NCBI GenBank assembly: GCA_050485365.1
Contig: JBJHBH010000033.1
Span: forward strand, 1 to 34,998
Origin: JARFUG01 sp050485365
Lineage (GTDB): Bacteria > Desulfobacterota > Desulfuromonadia > Desulfuromonadales > JACZKF01
Direction of reading: 5' to 3'
DNA: 34,998 bases
Both the position numbers and the translations under genes were made by a program. Under the pieces are notes generated by a model that did no database searches, was not told the DNA's origin, and saw nothing but the letters and a program-made list of their open reading frames with translations. Below, one piece after another: positions 1 through 9,342 of this stretch. Within the stretch, counting starts at the first letter, position 1. Every line of letters begins with the position of its first letter.

Positions 1-726
1 AGGATTGGCGTTGCCGCAGCGCTCGCCGAAGCCGTTGATCGTCCCCTGAACATGCACGATGCCGTGGGCCACCGCCGTCACTGAGTTGGCCACGGCGCAC
101 TCGCTGTCGTTGTGGGCGTGGATCCCGAGGGGCGCCGAGACGACCCTGCGCACCGCCTCGAGAATCGGGGGGATCTCCTGCGGGAGGGTCCCGCCGTTGG
201 TGTCGCACAGAACAAGGCAGTCGGCCCCTGCCTGCTCGGCCGCCTGCAGCGTCTTGAGCGCGTACTCGGGGTTGGCTTTGTAGCCGTCAAAGAAGTGCTC
301 GGCGTCGTAGACGACCTCGGGGACCTGCTTTTTCAGGTACGCCAGCGAATCGTAGATCAGCTCCAGATTCTCTTCCAGGCTGATGCGAAGCGCCTCGTGC
401 ACATGGAAATCCCATGTCTTGCCGAAGATGGTCACCACATCGGGCTCGGCCTCGACGAGGGTGCAGATGTTGTTGTCCTTCTCCGGGGTGGTCTTCGCCC
501 GGCGAGTCGAGCCGAAGGCGGCGATCTTGGCCCGGCTGAGGCGCACCTTCTTGATGTCCTGGAAAAAGGCGATGTCCTTGGGATTGCTGCCGGGCCACCC
601 CCCCTCGATGTAGTGGACGCCGAGCTCGTCGAGGAGTTGGGCGATGCGGATCTTGTCGGCGACAAGAAAGGAGACGTCTTCGGCCTGGGTTCCGTCACGC
701 AGTGTCGTATCGTAGAGCTTGATCAC
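1..726 (-). CDS. cimA: Citramalate synthase (5' part; 3' end outside window)
   Basis: This enzyme condenses pyruvate and acetyl-CoA to (R)-citramalate, the threonine-independent entry to isoleucine. The 242 visible codons read LYDTTLRDGTQAEDVSF at the N-terminus, which holds the Arg-Asp pair (R10, D11) of the DRE-TIM metallolyase family. The HAHND metal-binding motif is at residues 203-207, and GERCGNAN stands at the window edge. The GTQAEDVSF variant is typical of CimA rather than LeuA, which usually reads DGEQ. The start is GTG at 726-724, behind GGAAGGA about 7 nt upstream. It lies downstream of lysC in the same direction, separated by a strong hairpin. The C-terminal regulatory domain is not in the window. 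A homologous 2-isopropylmalate synthase is the main alternative but is less likely. Confidence 0.9.
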   Translation of the reverse strand, partial: MIKLYDTTLRDGTQAEDVSFLVADKIRIAQLLDELGVHYIEGGWPGSNPKDIAFFQDIKKVRLSRAKIAAFGSTRRAKTTPEKDNNICTLVEAEPDVVTIFGKTWDFHVHEALRISLEENLELIYDSLAYLKKQVPEVVYDAEHFFDGYKANPEYALKTLQAAEQAGADCLVLCDTNGGTLPQEIPPILEAVRRVVSAPLGIHAHNDSECAVANSVTAVAHGIVHVQGTINGFGERCGNANP

Positions 727-788
727 GGTGATTCCTTCCCTTTTCGACGCGCACCGTTCGATCGGGGCTGCGTCTGCGATCTACATGC

Positions 789-826
789 ACGGCGGCGGGT
801 GAGAATCGCTCCTCACCCGCCGCCGT
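789..826. repeat. Perfect 15-bp hairpin between lysC and cimA
   Basis: Bases 789-803 pair with 812-826 without mismatch, leaving an 8-nt loop. The stem is almost pure G+C apart from its ends. It lies in the 135-nt gap between the lysC stop and the cimA start. Neither strand has a run of T after the stem, so it is not a standard intrinsic terminator. It could be a transcript-processing or stabilising hairpin, or an attenuator that adjusts cimA relative to lysC. Only the structure is seen; the role is inference. Confidence 0.7.
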
Positions 827-861
827 AAAATGCCTGAAAACTCGAGTTGGCCTGAGCGTGG

Positions 862-2094
<1,233 letters not shown>

Positions 2095-2161
2095 GGTGCT
2101 GATTCCTCCTTGTAATGGAAAAGCGGCCGGAACGGTCGCGATATCTTTCAGCGATGTCGCC

Positions 2162-3571
2162 TCAGCTCTCCTTGCGGCGGGAGCGGCGGCCGACCTTGTG
2201 GAGCGCCATCCCCCCGACGTCTTCGGCGGCCTCCTTGATCATCTCGGGGAGGGTCGGGTGGGAGTGGATGACGTGCGCCAGCTCCGCGGCGCTCATGCCG
2301 CGCTGCATCGCCACCGCAATCTCGGCCACCAGCGAGGAGGCCTCCTCGCCGACCACCGTCGCGCCGACGATGCGTCCCTGCTCCTTCTCCGCCAGGATCT
2401 TCACCATGCCGCGCGTCTCACCGTCGCACAGCGCCTTGCTGGAGGCCTGGTAGGCGAAGCGGCCGATCTCGACGGCGATCCCCTTCTCCTTGCACTCGTC
2501 TTCGTTGAGGCCGACAAGGCCGATCTCGGGGAGGGTGAAGATGGTGGCGGGAACGACCCGATAGTCAGCCCGTGCTTCCTTGCCGAGCGCGTTGGCGACG
2601 GCGATCTCGGCCTGGTAGGTCGCCACATGGGCCAACTGGATGATATTGGTGACGTCCCCGATGGCGTAGATCCCCTCCACCGAGGTGCGCATCCGATCAT
2701 CGACCTGCACCGCACCCTTGTCATCGAGGCGGATGCCGCTTTCTTCGAAGCCGAATCCGGCCGAATTGGGAACGCGGCCGACGGAGATGAGGACCTTTTC
2801 GCTCGTCACCTCCTCGCCGCTGGAGAGGCGGGTCTTCACCTCTGCGTCGCCGATGCGAATCTCTTCGACGGAAGTCCCCGTGTGCACAGCGACCCCCTGC
2901 TCCTTGAGCCCCTTCTCGACTTCGCGCACCGCCTGTCGATCGGTGTTTCCAAGAAGGGCGGGGAGTTGCTCGACCACCGTCACCTTGGTGCCGAAGGCAG
3001 AAAAAATGCTGGCGAATTCGCAGCCGATGTAACCGCCGCCAACGACCAGCAAAGACGCGGGAAGCTCTTTAATAGCAAGAATTTCACTACTGGTCAAAAC
3101 ATTTTTCCCGTCGATTTGCAGCGCCTTGGGGCGCGCCGCGACCGACCCGGTGGCCACGATGATCTGCTTGGCCCGGATGCGCCCGGTGACGTCCCTGCGG
3201 CGGATGCGCACCCGCCCCGGCCCCTCCAGGGACGCCTCGCCGCGAAAGACCTCGACGCCGTTCCCCTTGAGGAGCTGCTCGACCCCGCCGACCAGCTTGG
3301 CGACGACCTCGTCCTTGCGCGCGGCGGCCTTGGCGTAATCGAAGCTGAGGGACTCGACGCCGATACCGTGCGTCCCGGCGGAGCGGAAGCGCTGCAGCAT
3401 CAGCGCCGTGCTGTAGAGCGCCTTGGTGGGGATGCACCCCCGGTTGAGGCACGTCCCTCCCACCGCGTCGCGCTCCACCAGACAGACGCAGGCGCCCTGC
3501 TGCGCGGCGCGGATCGCCGCCGCGTAGCCCCCCGGCCCTCCCCCCAGAACCGCCAGATCGAACTCTTTCAT
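2162..3571 (-). CDS. lpdA: Dihydrolipoyl dehydrogenase (E3)
   Basis: This 469-residue FAD enzyme reoxidises dihydrolipoamide with NAD+ in 2-oxo-acid dehydrogenase complexes or the glycine cleavage system. The sequence shows an N-terminal FAD-binding GGGPGGYAAA (residues 10-19) and the redox-active disulfide GGTCLNRGCIPT (C41, C46). A second Rossmann motif VVGGGYIGCE, a second FAD motif YAIGD, and the C-terminal HSHPTLPEM with the active-site histidine follow. The ATG at 3571 overlaps the tsaE stop (ATGA), which supports this start. The reading frame stays open upstream for 53 more codons, but these lie inside tsaE and do not resemble the family. No E1 or E2 genes are nearby, so the complex it serves cannot be told from context. 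Confidence 0.95.
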   Translation of the reverse strand: MKEFDLAVLGGGPGGYAAAIRAAQQGACVCLVERDAVGGTCLNRGCIPTKALYSTALMLQRFRSAGTHGIGVESLSFDYAKAAARKDEVVAKLVGGVEQLLKGNGVEVFRGEASLEGPGRVRIRRRDVTGRIRAKQIIVATGSVAARPKALQIDGKNVLTSSEILAIKELPASLLVVGGGYIGCEFASIFSAFGTKVTVVEQLPALLGNTDRQAVREVEKGLKEQGVAVHTGTSVEEIRIGDAEVKTRLSSGEEVTSEKVLISVGRVPNSAGFGFEESGIRLDDKGAVQVDDRMRTSVEGIYAIGDVTNIIQLAHVATYQAEIAVANALGKEARADYRVVPATIFTLPEIGLVGLNEDECKEKGIAVEIGRFAYQASSKALCDGETRGMVKILAEKEQGRIVGATVVGEEASSLVAEIAVAMQRGMSAAELAHVIHSHPTLPEMIKEAAEDVGGMALHKVGRRSRRKES

Positions 3572-4056
3572 TTCATCCCCCTTTCGTTCCAGAGATCGGC
3601 CAACTTCGACACAATCGGTTCGTAGATTGCCCCTCGGGGGCGAAAGACGGCGCGGCGGCTGTCGTCCTCGACCTGCTCCAGATGCAGACACAGGGCCTCG
3701 CCTTCGAGCCCTTCGGCCCGCTCGGCCCATTCGACCACCGAGACGCCGTCGCCGTGCAGGTATTCTTCGAAGCCCAGGTCCATCAGATCGCCGAGCCCCT
3801 CCAGTCGGTACAGATCGAAATGGTAGAGAGGGATTCGACCCGCGTACTGGTTCATGAGCGTAAAGGTGGGGCTGGTGACCGCCTCGTCCTCGGGGACCTG
3901 CAGACCGCGGGCGAGACCCTGCACGAAACAGGTCTTGCCCGCCCCGAGGTCTCCGGTGAGAAGGAGCAGGGCCGCGGGGGGGAGGATCTCACCCAAAAGG
4001 CGGCCCAGAGCGCGCGTCTGCTCCGGGGAGGTGGTGACGAGCTCGAGTCTCTTCAA
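3568..4056 (-). CDS. tsaE: tRNA t6A synthesis ATPase TsaE
   Basis: This 162-residue P-loop ATPase works with TsaB and TsaD to make N6-threonylcarbamoyladenosine at A37 of ANN-reading tRNAs. Walker A is GDLGAGKT at residues 35-42. The family signatures SPTFTLMNQY and YHFDLYRL follow, then the conserved WAER segment near residue 109. The protein is cytoplasmic. Its last 4 bases overlap the lpdA start and it begins 3 nt after the CBS-protein stop, so these genes are probably co-translated. The tsaB and tsaD partners are not in the window. Confidence 0.94.
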   Translation of the reverse strand: MKRLELVTTSPEQTRALGRLLGEILPPAALLLLTGDLGAGKTCFVQGLARGLQVPEDEAVTSPTFTLMNQYAGRIPLYHFDLYRLEGLGDLMDLGFEEYLHGDGVSVVEWAERAEGLEGEALCLHLEQVEDDSRRAVFRPRGAIYEPIVSKLADLWNERGMK

Positions 4057-4059
4057 AGC

Positions 4060-4509
4060 TCAGCGCCCCATGGAGCGGATGACGTCGAGCCGGGCGACGA
4101 CCCCGGCGACCTTGCCTCCCTCAACCACCGGAATCAGGTGAGCCTTGTGCTTCACCATGAGGTCGGCGACATCGGGCACCGGGGTATCGAGGCGACACGT
4201 CACCACGTCGCGGTGGTAGATCTCCCCGACCTTGCGGGCCGAGATCCGTTCGAGCTCCTCGCGAAAGTTCTTCTCGCTCTCCAGGTAGATCACCCAGTCG
4301 AAAATCGACACCACCTTGGGGACGTGCAGGGGGCGGTCCTGTTCGACCAGATCGGTCTGGGTGACGATCCCCTTGAGGCGCCCCTCCTCGTCGACCACCG
4401 GCATGGCGTTGACTCCCGTCTCGGCGAAGAGCCGGGCGAGCTCTTCGACGCTCGTCTCGGCGGTCACGGTGTGAACCTTGTCGGTCATGATGTCTTTGGC
4501 AGTCAGCAT
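4060..4509 (-). CDS. CBS-domain pair protein
   Basis: This 149-residue soluble protein consists essentially of two CBS motifs, about residues 1-62 and 90-149. The first contains AKDIMTDKVHTV and GVNAMPVVDEEGRLKGIVT, and the second contains HLIPVVEGGKVAGVVARLDV. Such Bateman modules bind adenosine nucleotides (AMP, ATP, NAD, SAM or similar) and act as energy sensors. Here no catalytic domain is attached, so it may regulate a partner in trans. AAGGA stands 7 nt before the ATG. It lies between nnrD (NAD(P)HX repair) and tsaE. A link to nicotinamide-nucleotide status is only a guess from position. Confidence 0.85.
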   Translation of the reverse strand: MLTAKDIMTDKVHTVTAETSVEELARLFAETGVNAMPVVDEEGRLKGIVTQTDLVEQDRPLHVPKVVSIFDWVIYLESEKNFREELERISARKVGEIYHRDVVTCRLDTPVPDVADLMVKHKAHLIPVVEGGKVAGVVARLDVIRSMGR

Positions 4510-4521
4510 AAAACAGTCCTT

Positions 4522-6096
4522 TCACACCCCCGTCGGGGATGCATTCAATTGAAATTCAGATAAGGCCTTTCGAGCGGCCGGGATCTCGCGCAGCAGATCG
4601 CCGGCGAGCATTCCGGCGGTGCCGAAGGTAGCGCTCAGGCGGTCGGCGGCGAAGCCGTGCAGGTAAACCCCGAGCACCGCGGCGTCGCCGGCCGAAAGGC
4701 CCTGCGCCATAAGCCCCGCGATGAGGCCGGTGAGAACGTCGCCCATGCCGCCGCTGGCGAGTCCCGGGTTGCCGCCGGCGTTGATCCGCACGCGGCCGTC
4801 GGGCAGGGCGACGACCGTGCGCGCCCCCTTGAGCACCAGAACGACGCCATAGCGCTCGGCGAATGCGCGGGCGACGCCGAGACGGTCCGCCTCGACCTCG
4901 GCAACCGTCCCTCCGACGAGGCGGGCCATTTCGCCGGGGTGCGGGGTCAGCACCGTCTCCTTCGACCTGCGCGCTGCGAGGACCTGCGGCTCTTCGGCCA
5001 CGGCGTTCAGGGCATCGGCGTCGAGGACCGCCGGCAGAGGGGACGAGCGCACCAGATCTCTGATAAGGGCGAAGGTCTGCGGCGCCTGCCCCAGGCCGGG
5101 GCCCAGGGCCAGCGCATCCTTGCCCTGCAGCAGCGACTCAAGAGGCGCCAGGGAGGAGGCGCCGAGAGCATCGTCCCCGGGCAAGGGGTGCGTCATCGCC
5201 TCGGTGAGCTTGGCCGCCAGCACCGACTGAGCTCCTTGCGGACAGGCGAGGGTCACCAGACCGGCGCCGATGCGAAGGGCGCCCTCGGCCGTCAGCGCCG
5301 CCGCCCCCGTCTTGCCGCGCGAGCCGGCGACGACGAGAAGGTGGCCGAAGGTCCCCTTGTGCCCCGTGTCGGGGCGCGGGGGAAGAGGAGGTGCAGCCTC
5401 GGCGCTCTCGACCAGAAGGGCGGCCGGGCGCAGCTCTTCAGCGAGCCGAGGGGGAAGACCAATATCGACGACGGCAAGCTCGCCCACCCGCCCCGCACCG
5501 GGGTGGACGGCCATGCCGAGCTTCCCCTCTCCGAAGGTGACGGTGAGATCGGCGCGGACGGCCCGCCCGAGGATGCGTCCGCTCGTTGCGTCGACCCCGG
5601 AGGGGATGTCGAGCGCGGCGACGGGGTAGCCGCAGGCGTTGATCCAGTCGACGGCTACGGCGTAATGACCGCCGATCTCGCTGGAGAGCCCAGTTCCGAA
5701 GAGGGCGTCGACGATGACGCGCGCATCGCATTGATCAAGAGCCGAAGCGAGGCTCGCCTCGTCGGGCGCGAAACGGATCTCTGCGCCGCAGCGTCGCAAA
5801 ATCGCCAGGTTCACCGCCGCGTCGCCCCTCACCGCCCCCTCGGGGCACAGAACGAGGGTGCGCACCGTCCAGCCGGCGTGCTGCAGGTGGCGGGCGACCA
5901 CGTAGCCGTCCCCCCCGTTGTTCCCCCTGCCGCACAGAACGAGCACCGGCCCAGGGTACAGATCCGCGAAGCGCTGCGCCGTCAACTGCGCCGCACTCCG
6001 CCCCGCATTCTCCATCAGGACGATGCCAGGGATTCCGATCTCCTCGATGGCCCTGCGGTCGAGGTCGCGCATCTGCGCAGCCGTGAAGAGCTTCAT
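4522..6096 (-). CDS. nnrD: Bifunctional NAD(P)HX epimerase / ADP-dependent NAD(P)HX dehydratase
   Basis: This 524-residue fused repair enzyme restores damaged hydrated NADH and NADPH. The N-terminal YjeF_N half (about 1-215) epimerises (R)- and (S)-NAD(P)HX and shows MENAGR (28-33) and GRGNNGGDG (57-65). The C-terminal ribokinase-like half (about 230-510) dehydrates (S)-NAD(P)HX using ADP. It shows GPGLG, DADALNA, LTPHPGEMARL and GGMGDVLTG (449-457, catalytic Asp likely D453). Most homologues have GTGD or GSGD there, so the Met is a small variation. The ATG at 6096 overlaps the acpS stop (ATGA). An open extension upstream is acpS sequence in another frame and was excluded. Confidence 0.95.
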   Translation of the reverse strand: MKLFTAAQMRDLDRRAIEEIGIPGIVLMENAGRSAAQLTAQRFADLYPGPVLVLCGRGNNGGDGYVVARHLQHAGWTVRTLVLCPEGAVRGDAAVNLAILRRCGAEIRFAPDEASLASALDQCDARVIVDALFGTGLSSEIGGHYAVAVDWINACGYPVAALDIPSGVDATSGRILGRAVRADLTVTFGEGKLGMAVHPGAGRVGELAVVDIGLPPRLAEELRPAALLVESAEAAPPLPPRPDTGHKGTFGHLLVVAGSRGKTGAAALTAEGALRIGAGLVTLACPQGAQSVLAAKLTEAMTHPLPGDDALGASSLAPLESLLQGKDALALGPGLGQAPQTFALIRDLVRSSPLPAVLDADALNAVAEEPQVLAARRSKETVLTPHPGEMARLVGGTVAEVEADRLGVARAFAERYGVVLVLKGARTVVALPDGRVRINAGGNPGLASGGMGDVLTGLIAGLMAQGLSAGDAAVLGVYLHGFAADRLSATFGTAGMLAGDLLREIPAARKALSEFQLNASPTGV

Positions 6097-6476
6097 GGCG
6101 CCTCCAGAACGACGGTGGCCGTGGCGTAGTCGCCGTCGTGGCTGTAGGAGAGGTGCACCGTCTCGATCCCCCGCTCGCGGCAGATCGCCAGGGCTCGCCC
6201 GCAAAGGGCGAAGGAGGGTTTGCCGAGATCGTCCTTCACCACATCCATATCGCGCCAGGCAATGCCGTCGCGAAGCCCGAGCCCCAGCGCCTTGAGAAAA
6301 GCCTCCTTGGCCGCGAAGCGCGCCGCCAAAAAAGGCGCCGGGTCGCGTTTCGCCAGGCAGTAGCGCCGCTCCCCCTCGGTGAAGAGCCGCTCCAGAAGAG
6401 CCGATTTCTCCTCGGTAACGAAGCGCCGGAACCTGTCGACCCGGGCCAGATCGGTGCCGATTCCGGCGACGGGCAT
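6093..6476 (-). CDS. acpS: Holo-[acyl-carrier-protein] synthase
   Basis: This 127-residue phosphopantetheinyl transferase moves 4'-phosphopantetheine from CoA to the serine of acyl carrier protein and so activates fatty-acid synthesis. The metal-binding motifs are GIGTDLARV (D9) and RFAAKEAFLKALG (E58), and the length is standard for AcpS trimers. The ATG at 6476 was chosen because family similarity begins exactly there; the frame stays open far upstream through pdxJ. It begins 4 nt after the pdxJ stop and overlaps nnrD by 4 nt. The pdxJ-acpS pairing is common in proteobacteria and supports the call. Confidence 0.95.
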   Translation of the reverse strand: MPVAGIGTDLARVDRFRRFVTEEKSALLERLFTEGERRYCLAKRDPAPFLAARFAAKEAFLKALGLGLRDGIAWRDMDVVKDDLGKPSFALCGRALAICRERGIETVHLSYSHDGDYATATVVLEAP

Positions 6477-6480
6477 CGCT

Positions 6481-7200
6481 TCAGCGTCCCCGCACCAGCG
6501 CCGCCATCTCCCGCACGGCGCGCTCGAGCCCGACGAAGACGGCACGCGAGACGATGCTGTGACCGATGTTGAACTCCTCGATCCCCCCCAGGGCCGCCAC
6601 CGCCTGAACGTTGAGATAGTTGAGGCCGTGTCCGGCGTTGACGATGAGCTCCAGTCGCGCCCCTTCCCGGATGCACGCCTCGATCTTTTCGAGCTCGGCC
6701 TTGCGCGCAACGGCGCTGCGCGCCTCGCAATAGGTGCCGGTATGGATCTCGATGGCGTCGGCGCCGATGCGCCGGGCGGCCTGCACCTGGGAGAGGTCGG
6801 GATCGACAAAGAGGCTCACCTCGATCCCCCCACCCCTCAGCTGCGCCACGGTCTTCCGAAGAGGCTCTTCGTGGCGAACCACGTCGAGCCCGCCTTCGGT
6901 GGTAAGCTCCTCGCGGCGCTCGGGGACGAGGCAGACCGAGTCGGGGCGCACCTGCTGAGCAATGGCGGTCATCTCCTCGGTGGCGGCCATCTCCAGGTTG
7001 AGGCGCGTCTGAAGAGTGCGCCGCAGCAGATGGACGTCGCGATCCTGGATATGGCGCCTGTCCTCACGCAGGTGCACCGTGATGCTGTCGGCGCCGGCCA
7101 GCTCGGCGATCGCCGCCGCGGTGACGGGGTCAGGCTCGCTCCCCCCGCGGGCCTGGCGCACCGTGGCCACATGATCGACGTTTACACCAAGCTTCGCCAC
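6481..7200 (-). CDS. pdxJ: Pyridoxine 5'-phosphate synthase
   Basis: This 239-residue TIM-barrel enzyme closes the pyridine ring of vitamin B6 from 1-deoxyxylulose 5-phosphate and 3-amino-2-oxopropyl phosphate. The N-terminal KLGVNVDHVATVRQARG is diagnostic (H10 in the active site). Further motifs are SITVHLREDRRHIQD, a conserved CLVPE segment and the C-terminal EFNIGHSIVSRAVF phosphate loop. The start codon is GTG at 7200 with GGAGG 6 nt upstream, one base after the glmM stop. It supplies pyridoxal phosphate, the cofactor of both TrpB proteins encoded elsewhere in the window. Confidence 0.97.
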   Translation of the reverse strand: MAKLGVNVDHVATVRQARGGSEPDPVTAAAIAELAGADSITVHLREDRRHIQDRDVHLLRRTLQTRLNLEMAATEEMTAIAQQVRPDSVCLVPERREELTTEGGLDVVRHEEPLRKTVAQLRGGGIEVSLFVDPDLSQVQAARRIGADAIEIHTGTYCEARSAVARKAELEKIEACIREGARLELIVNAGHGLNYLNVQAVAALGGIEEFNIGHSIVSRAVFVGLERAVREMAALVRGR

Positions 7201-7201
7201 C

Positions 7202-8572
7202 TCAACCCTCCTTCTTCGCCGCGCCGAGGTGCTTCTCGATCACCGCCGCGATCTCGTGCGCCATGTCGTTGATTTCGATTTTGTTCTGCCCTTCGAGCAT
7301 GATGCGCAACAGCGGCTCGGTCCCCGAGTAGCGGATCAGGACGCGGCCGCTGTCGCCAAGACGCTGCTCCACCGCGTCGATCGTCTTTCGGATCTCGGGG
7401 ATCTCGTCGAGGTCGCGCCGTTCGGCCACCCGGACGTTGAGCAGCACCTGCGGCAGGGCGACCATCACCTCGGCGAGCTCCGAAAGGGTGCGTCCGGTGC
7501 GCTGGAGGATGGCCAAGACCTGCAGCGCCGAGAGCATCCCGTCGCCCGTCGTGTTGTGATCGCGGAAGATCATGTGCCCCGACTGCTCGCCGCCGAGATT
7601 GTATCCGCCGCGCACCATCTCCTCCACGACGTAGCGGTCGCCGACGGCGGTCTTGACGACCTTGCCCCCCGCCTCGCGAACGGCGATGTCGAGCCCCATG
7701 TTGCTCATGACGGTGGCGACCAGCGTCCTGTCGGCCAGGCGGTTTTCCTTGAGCATCTCGGTGGCGCAGATCGCCATGATGTGGTCGCCGTCGACCTCCT
7801 TGCCGAACTCGTCGACGAAGATGACCCGGTCGGCGTCACCGTCCAGGGCGATCCCCAGGTGGGCGCGGTGCTGCTGGACCGCCTCGGAAATGACCTCGGG
7901 ATGGAGCGAGCCGAAACCGGCGTTGATGTTCGAGCCGTTGGGGGTGACCCCGACGGCGATCACCTCGGCGCCGAGCTCTTCCAGCACCGCCGGTGCGACC
8001 TTGTAGGCGGCGCCGTGGGCGCAGTCCAGAACGATGCGCAGCCCCTTCAAATCGAGGGCGCGGGGGAAGGTGCTCTTGAGAAAGACGATGTAGCGCCCCA
8101 CCGCGTCGTCGATGCGAAAGGCTTTGCCCACCTCCGAGGCGATGGGGCGAAGGGACTCGATCTTGTTGGAGAAGATCAAATCCTCGATCTTGAGCTCCAA
8201 CTCATCGGGGAGCTTGTAGCCGTTGTGGGAGAAGAACTTGATGCCGTTGTCCTGGTAGGGGTTGTGCGAGGCGCTGATGACCACCCCCGCGTCGGCGCGC
8301 ATGGAGGCGGTGATGAAGGCGATCCCCGGTGTGGGCAGAGGCCCGACCAGCAGGACGTCGACGCCCATGGAGCAGATCCCCGCCGCCAGCGCGTTTTCGA
8401 TCATGTACCCCGACAGGCGCGTGTCCTTGCCGATGACGATGCGGTGGCGCTTCTTGCCGTTCTTGAAGACGTAGGCGGCGGCGCGCCCGAGTTGCATGGC
8501 GATCTCCACCGTCATCGGATAGGTGTTGGCGACGCCGCGAACACCGTCCGTGCCGAAGAGTTTCTTGTTCAT
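7202..8572 (-). CDS. glmM: Phosphoglucosamine mutase
   Basis: This 456-residue enzyme converts glucosamine-6-phosphate to glucosamine-1-phosphate for UDP-GlcNAc, the precursor of peptidoglycan and LPS. The N-terminus KLFGTDGVRGVAN is diagnostic. The phosphoserine loop SASHNPYQDNG places the catalytic serine at about residue 102. The metal site DGDADR and the phosphate-binding RYSGTEPLLRIM near the C-terminus are intact. Its start overlaps the cdaR stop (ATGA). In Firmicutes GlmM binds and inhibits CdaA, and the same cdaA-cdaR-glmM order here suggests that control may be retained. Confidence 0.97.
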   Translation of the reverse strand: MNKKLFGTDGVRGVANTYPMTVEIAMQLGRAAAYVFKNGKKRHRIVIGKDTRLSGYMIENALAAGICSMGVDVLLVGPLPTPGIAFITASMRADAGVVISASHNPYQDNGIKFFSHNGYKLPDELELKIEDLIFSNKIESLRPIASEVGKAFRIDDAVGRYIVFLKSTFPRALDLKGLRIVLDCAHGAAYKVAPAVLEELGAEVIAVGVTPNGSNINAGFGSLHPEVISEAVQQHRAHLGIALDGDADRVIFVDEFGKEVDGDHIMAICATEMLKENRLADRTLVATVMSNMGLDIAVREAGGKVVKTAVGDRYVVEEMVRGGYNLGGEQSGHMIFRDHNTTGDGMLSALQVLAILQRTGRTLSELAEVMVALPQVLLNVRVAERRDLDEIPEIRKTIDAVEQRLGDSGRVLIRYSGTEPLLRIMLEGQNKIEINDMAHEIAAVIEKHLGAAKKEG

Positions 8573-9306
8573 TGATCTGCTCCTGTAGGGACGTCATCCG
8601 CCTCGACGGGCGGCGTCATGGTATCGGCGGGAGGAGGCTGCGGATCTCTTTGAAATCCGCTCTCCAGCGCTTCGACGGCGATGCGGACCTCGACCGTCGC
8701 GTGGTTGACGAGGGAGGTGAAATCGCCGCGAAAATTCAGCGGAACCGACTGGGTGAAGCCTTGCCGGACACCGTCGACGTCGACGGCGGCCGTGACGACT
8801 CTGTTGATCTCGCGCAGCTCGCTCTCGGCCCCCTCGACGGTGACCTGGGCCGGGATGACAAGGACGTCGGTGATGCGGAACCCCTCGCCGGGGGCTCCGG
8901 TGAGCACCGGCTCGACGGGGACCCTTTTCTGGCGAACCCGCTCGAGCCGCATGTCGACGGAGGCGGGAGAGATGCGCGTCACCCGCAGCCCCGAGGGGAG
9001 GTTGATCCGCTCCTCAAGGCGCCGAAACGAGGTCGTCCCCGGCGGCAGGCCTTCCAGGTCGACCGAGACGCTGATGTCTCTGGGATGCAGGTTCATCAGC
9101 ACGGTGCGGGGGCCGCTGATGCGCACGTCGACCGTCGTCGGCAGATCGCTGGCGATCATCAGCCCCGGCGGCAGGTTCTCCAACTCGAGGGGGACCGAAT
9201 AGCCGACCTCCAGCTTGCGCTCCCCCATGACGAAAAACCACAGGATCAGCGCGAAGACCAGCGAGACGAGCTTCAGAAGCCAGTTTTCCGTAATCTTCTC
9301 AAGCAT
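8569..9306 (-). CDS. cdaR: YbbR-domain regulator of diadenylate cyclase (CdaR-like)
   Basis: This 245-residue membrane-anchored protein has one transmembrane helix at about residues 9-27 (rich in L, V, F and W). YbbR-type beta domains follow, with repeats such as SVPLELENLPPGL and VSVDLEGLPPGT. In Firmicutes CdaR modulates the cyclase CdaA, and the gene follows cdaA here too. The C-terminal 25 residues are Pro- and Asp-rich and low in complexity. No clear Shine-Dalgarno precedes the ATG at 9306. The upstream sequence is the second copy of a 17-bp tandem duplication, so translation may depend on coupling to cdaA. Confidence 0.9.
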   Translation of the reverse strand: MLEKITENWLLKLVSLVFALILWFFVMGERKLEVGYSVPLELENLPPGLMIASDLPTTVDVRISGPRTVLMNLHPRDISVSVDLEGLPPGTTSFRRLEERINLPSGLRVTRISPASVDMRLERVRQKRVPVEPVLTGAPGEGFRITDVLVIPAQVTVEGAESELREINRVVTAAVDVDGVRQGFTQSVPLNFRGDFTSLVNHATVEVRIAVEALESGFQRDPQPPPADTMTPPVEADDVPTGADQ

Positions 9307-9308
9307 AC

Positions 9309-9342
9309 ATTACTTCTTCTTTTTGATTACTTCTTCTTTTTG
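9309..9342. repeat. Exact 17-bp tandem duplication at the cdaA/cdaR junction
   Basis: Bases 9309-9325 are repeated exactly at 9326-9342. On the coding strand the first-read copy encodes the terminal lysines and stop of cdaA. The second copy fills the gap before the cdaR ATG. Because 17 is not a multiple of 3, the second copy is out of the cdaA frame and behind its stop. This looks like a slippage or small duplication event that lengthened the intergenic spacer. Confidence 0.9.

Noticed and set aside
3572..3730. 53-codon extension of lpdA
   Set aside because: It lies inside tsaE, is Arg/Gly-rich, and the family N-terminus begins at the ATGA overlap.
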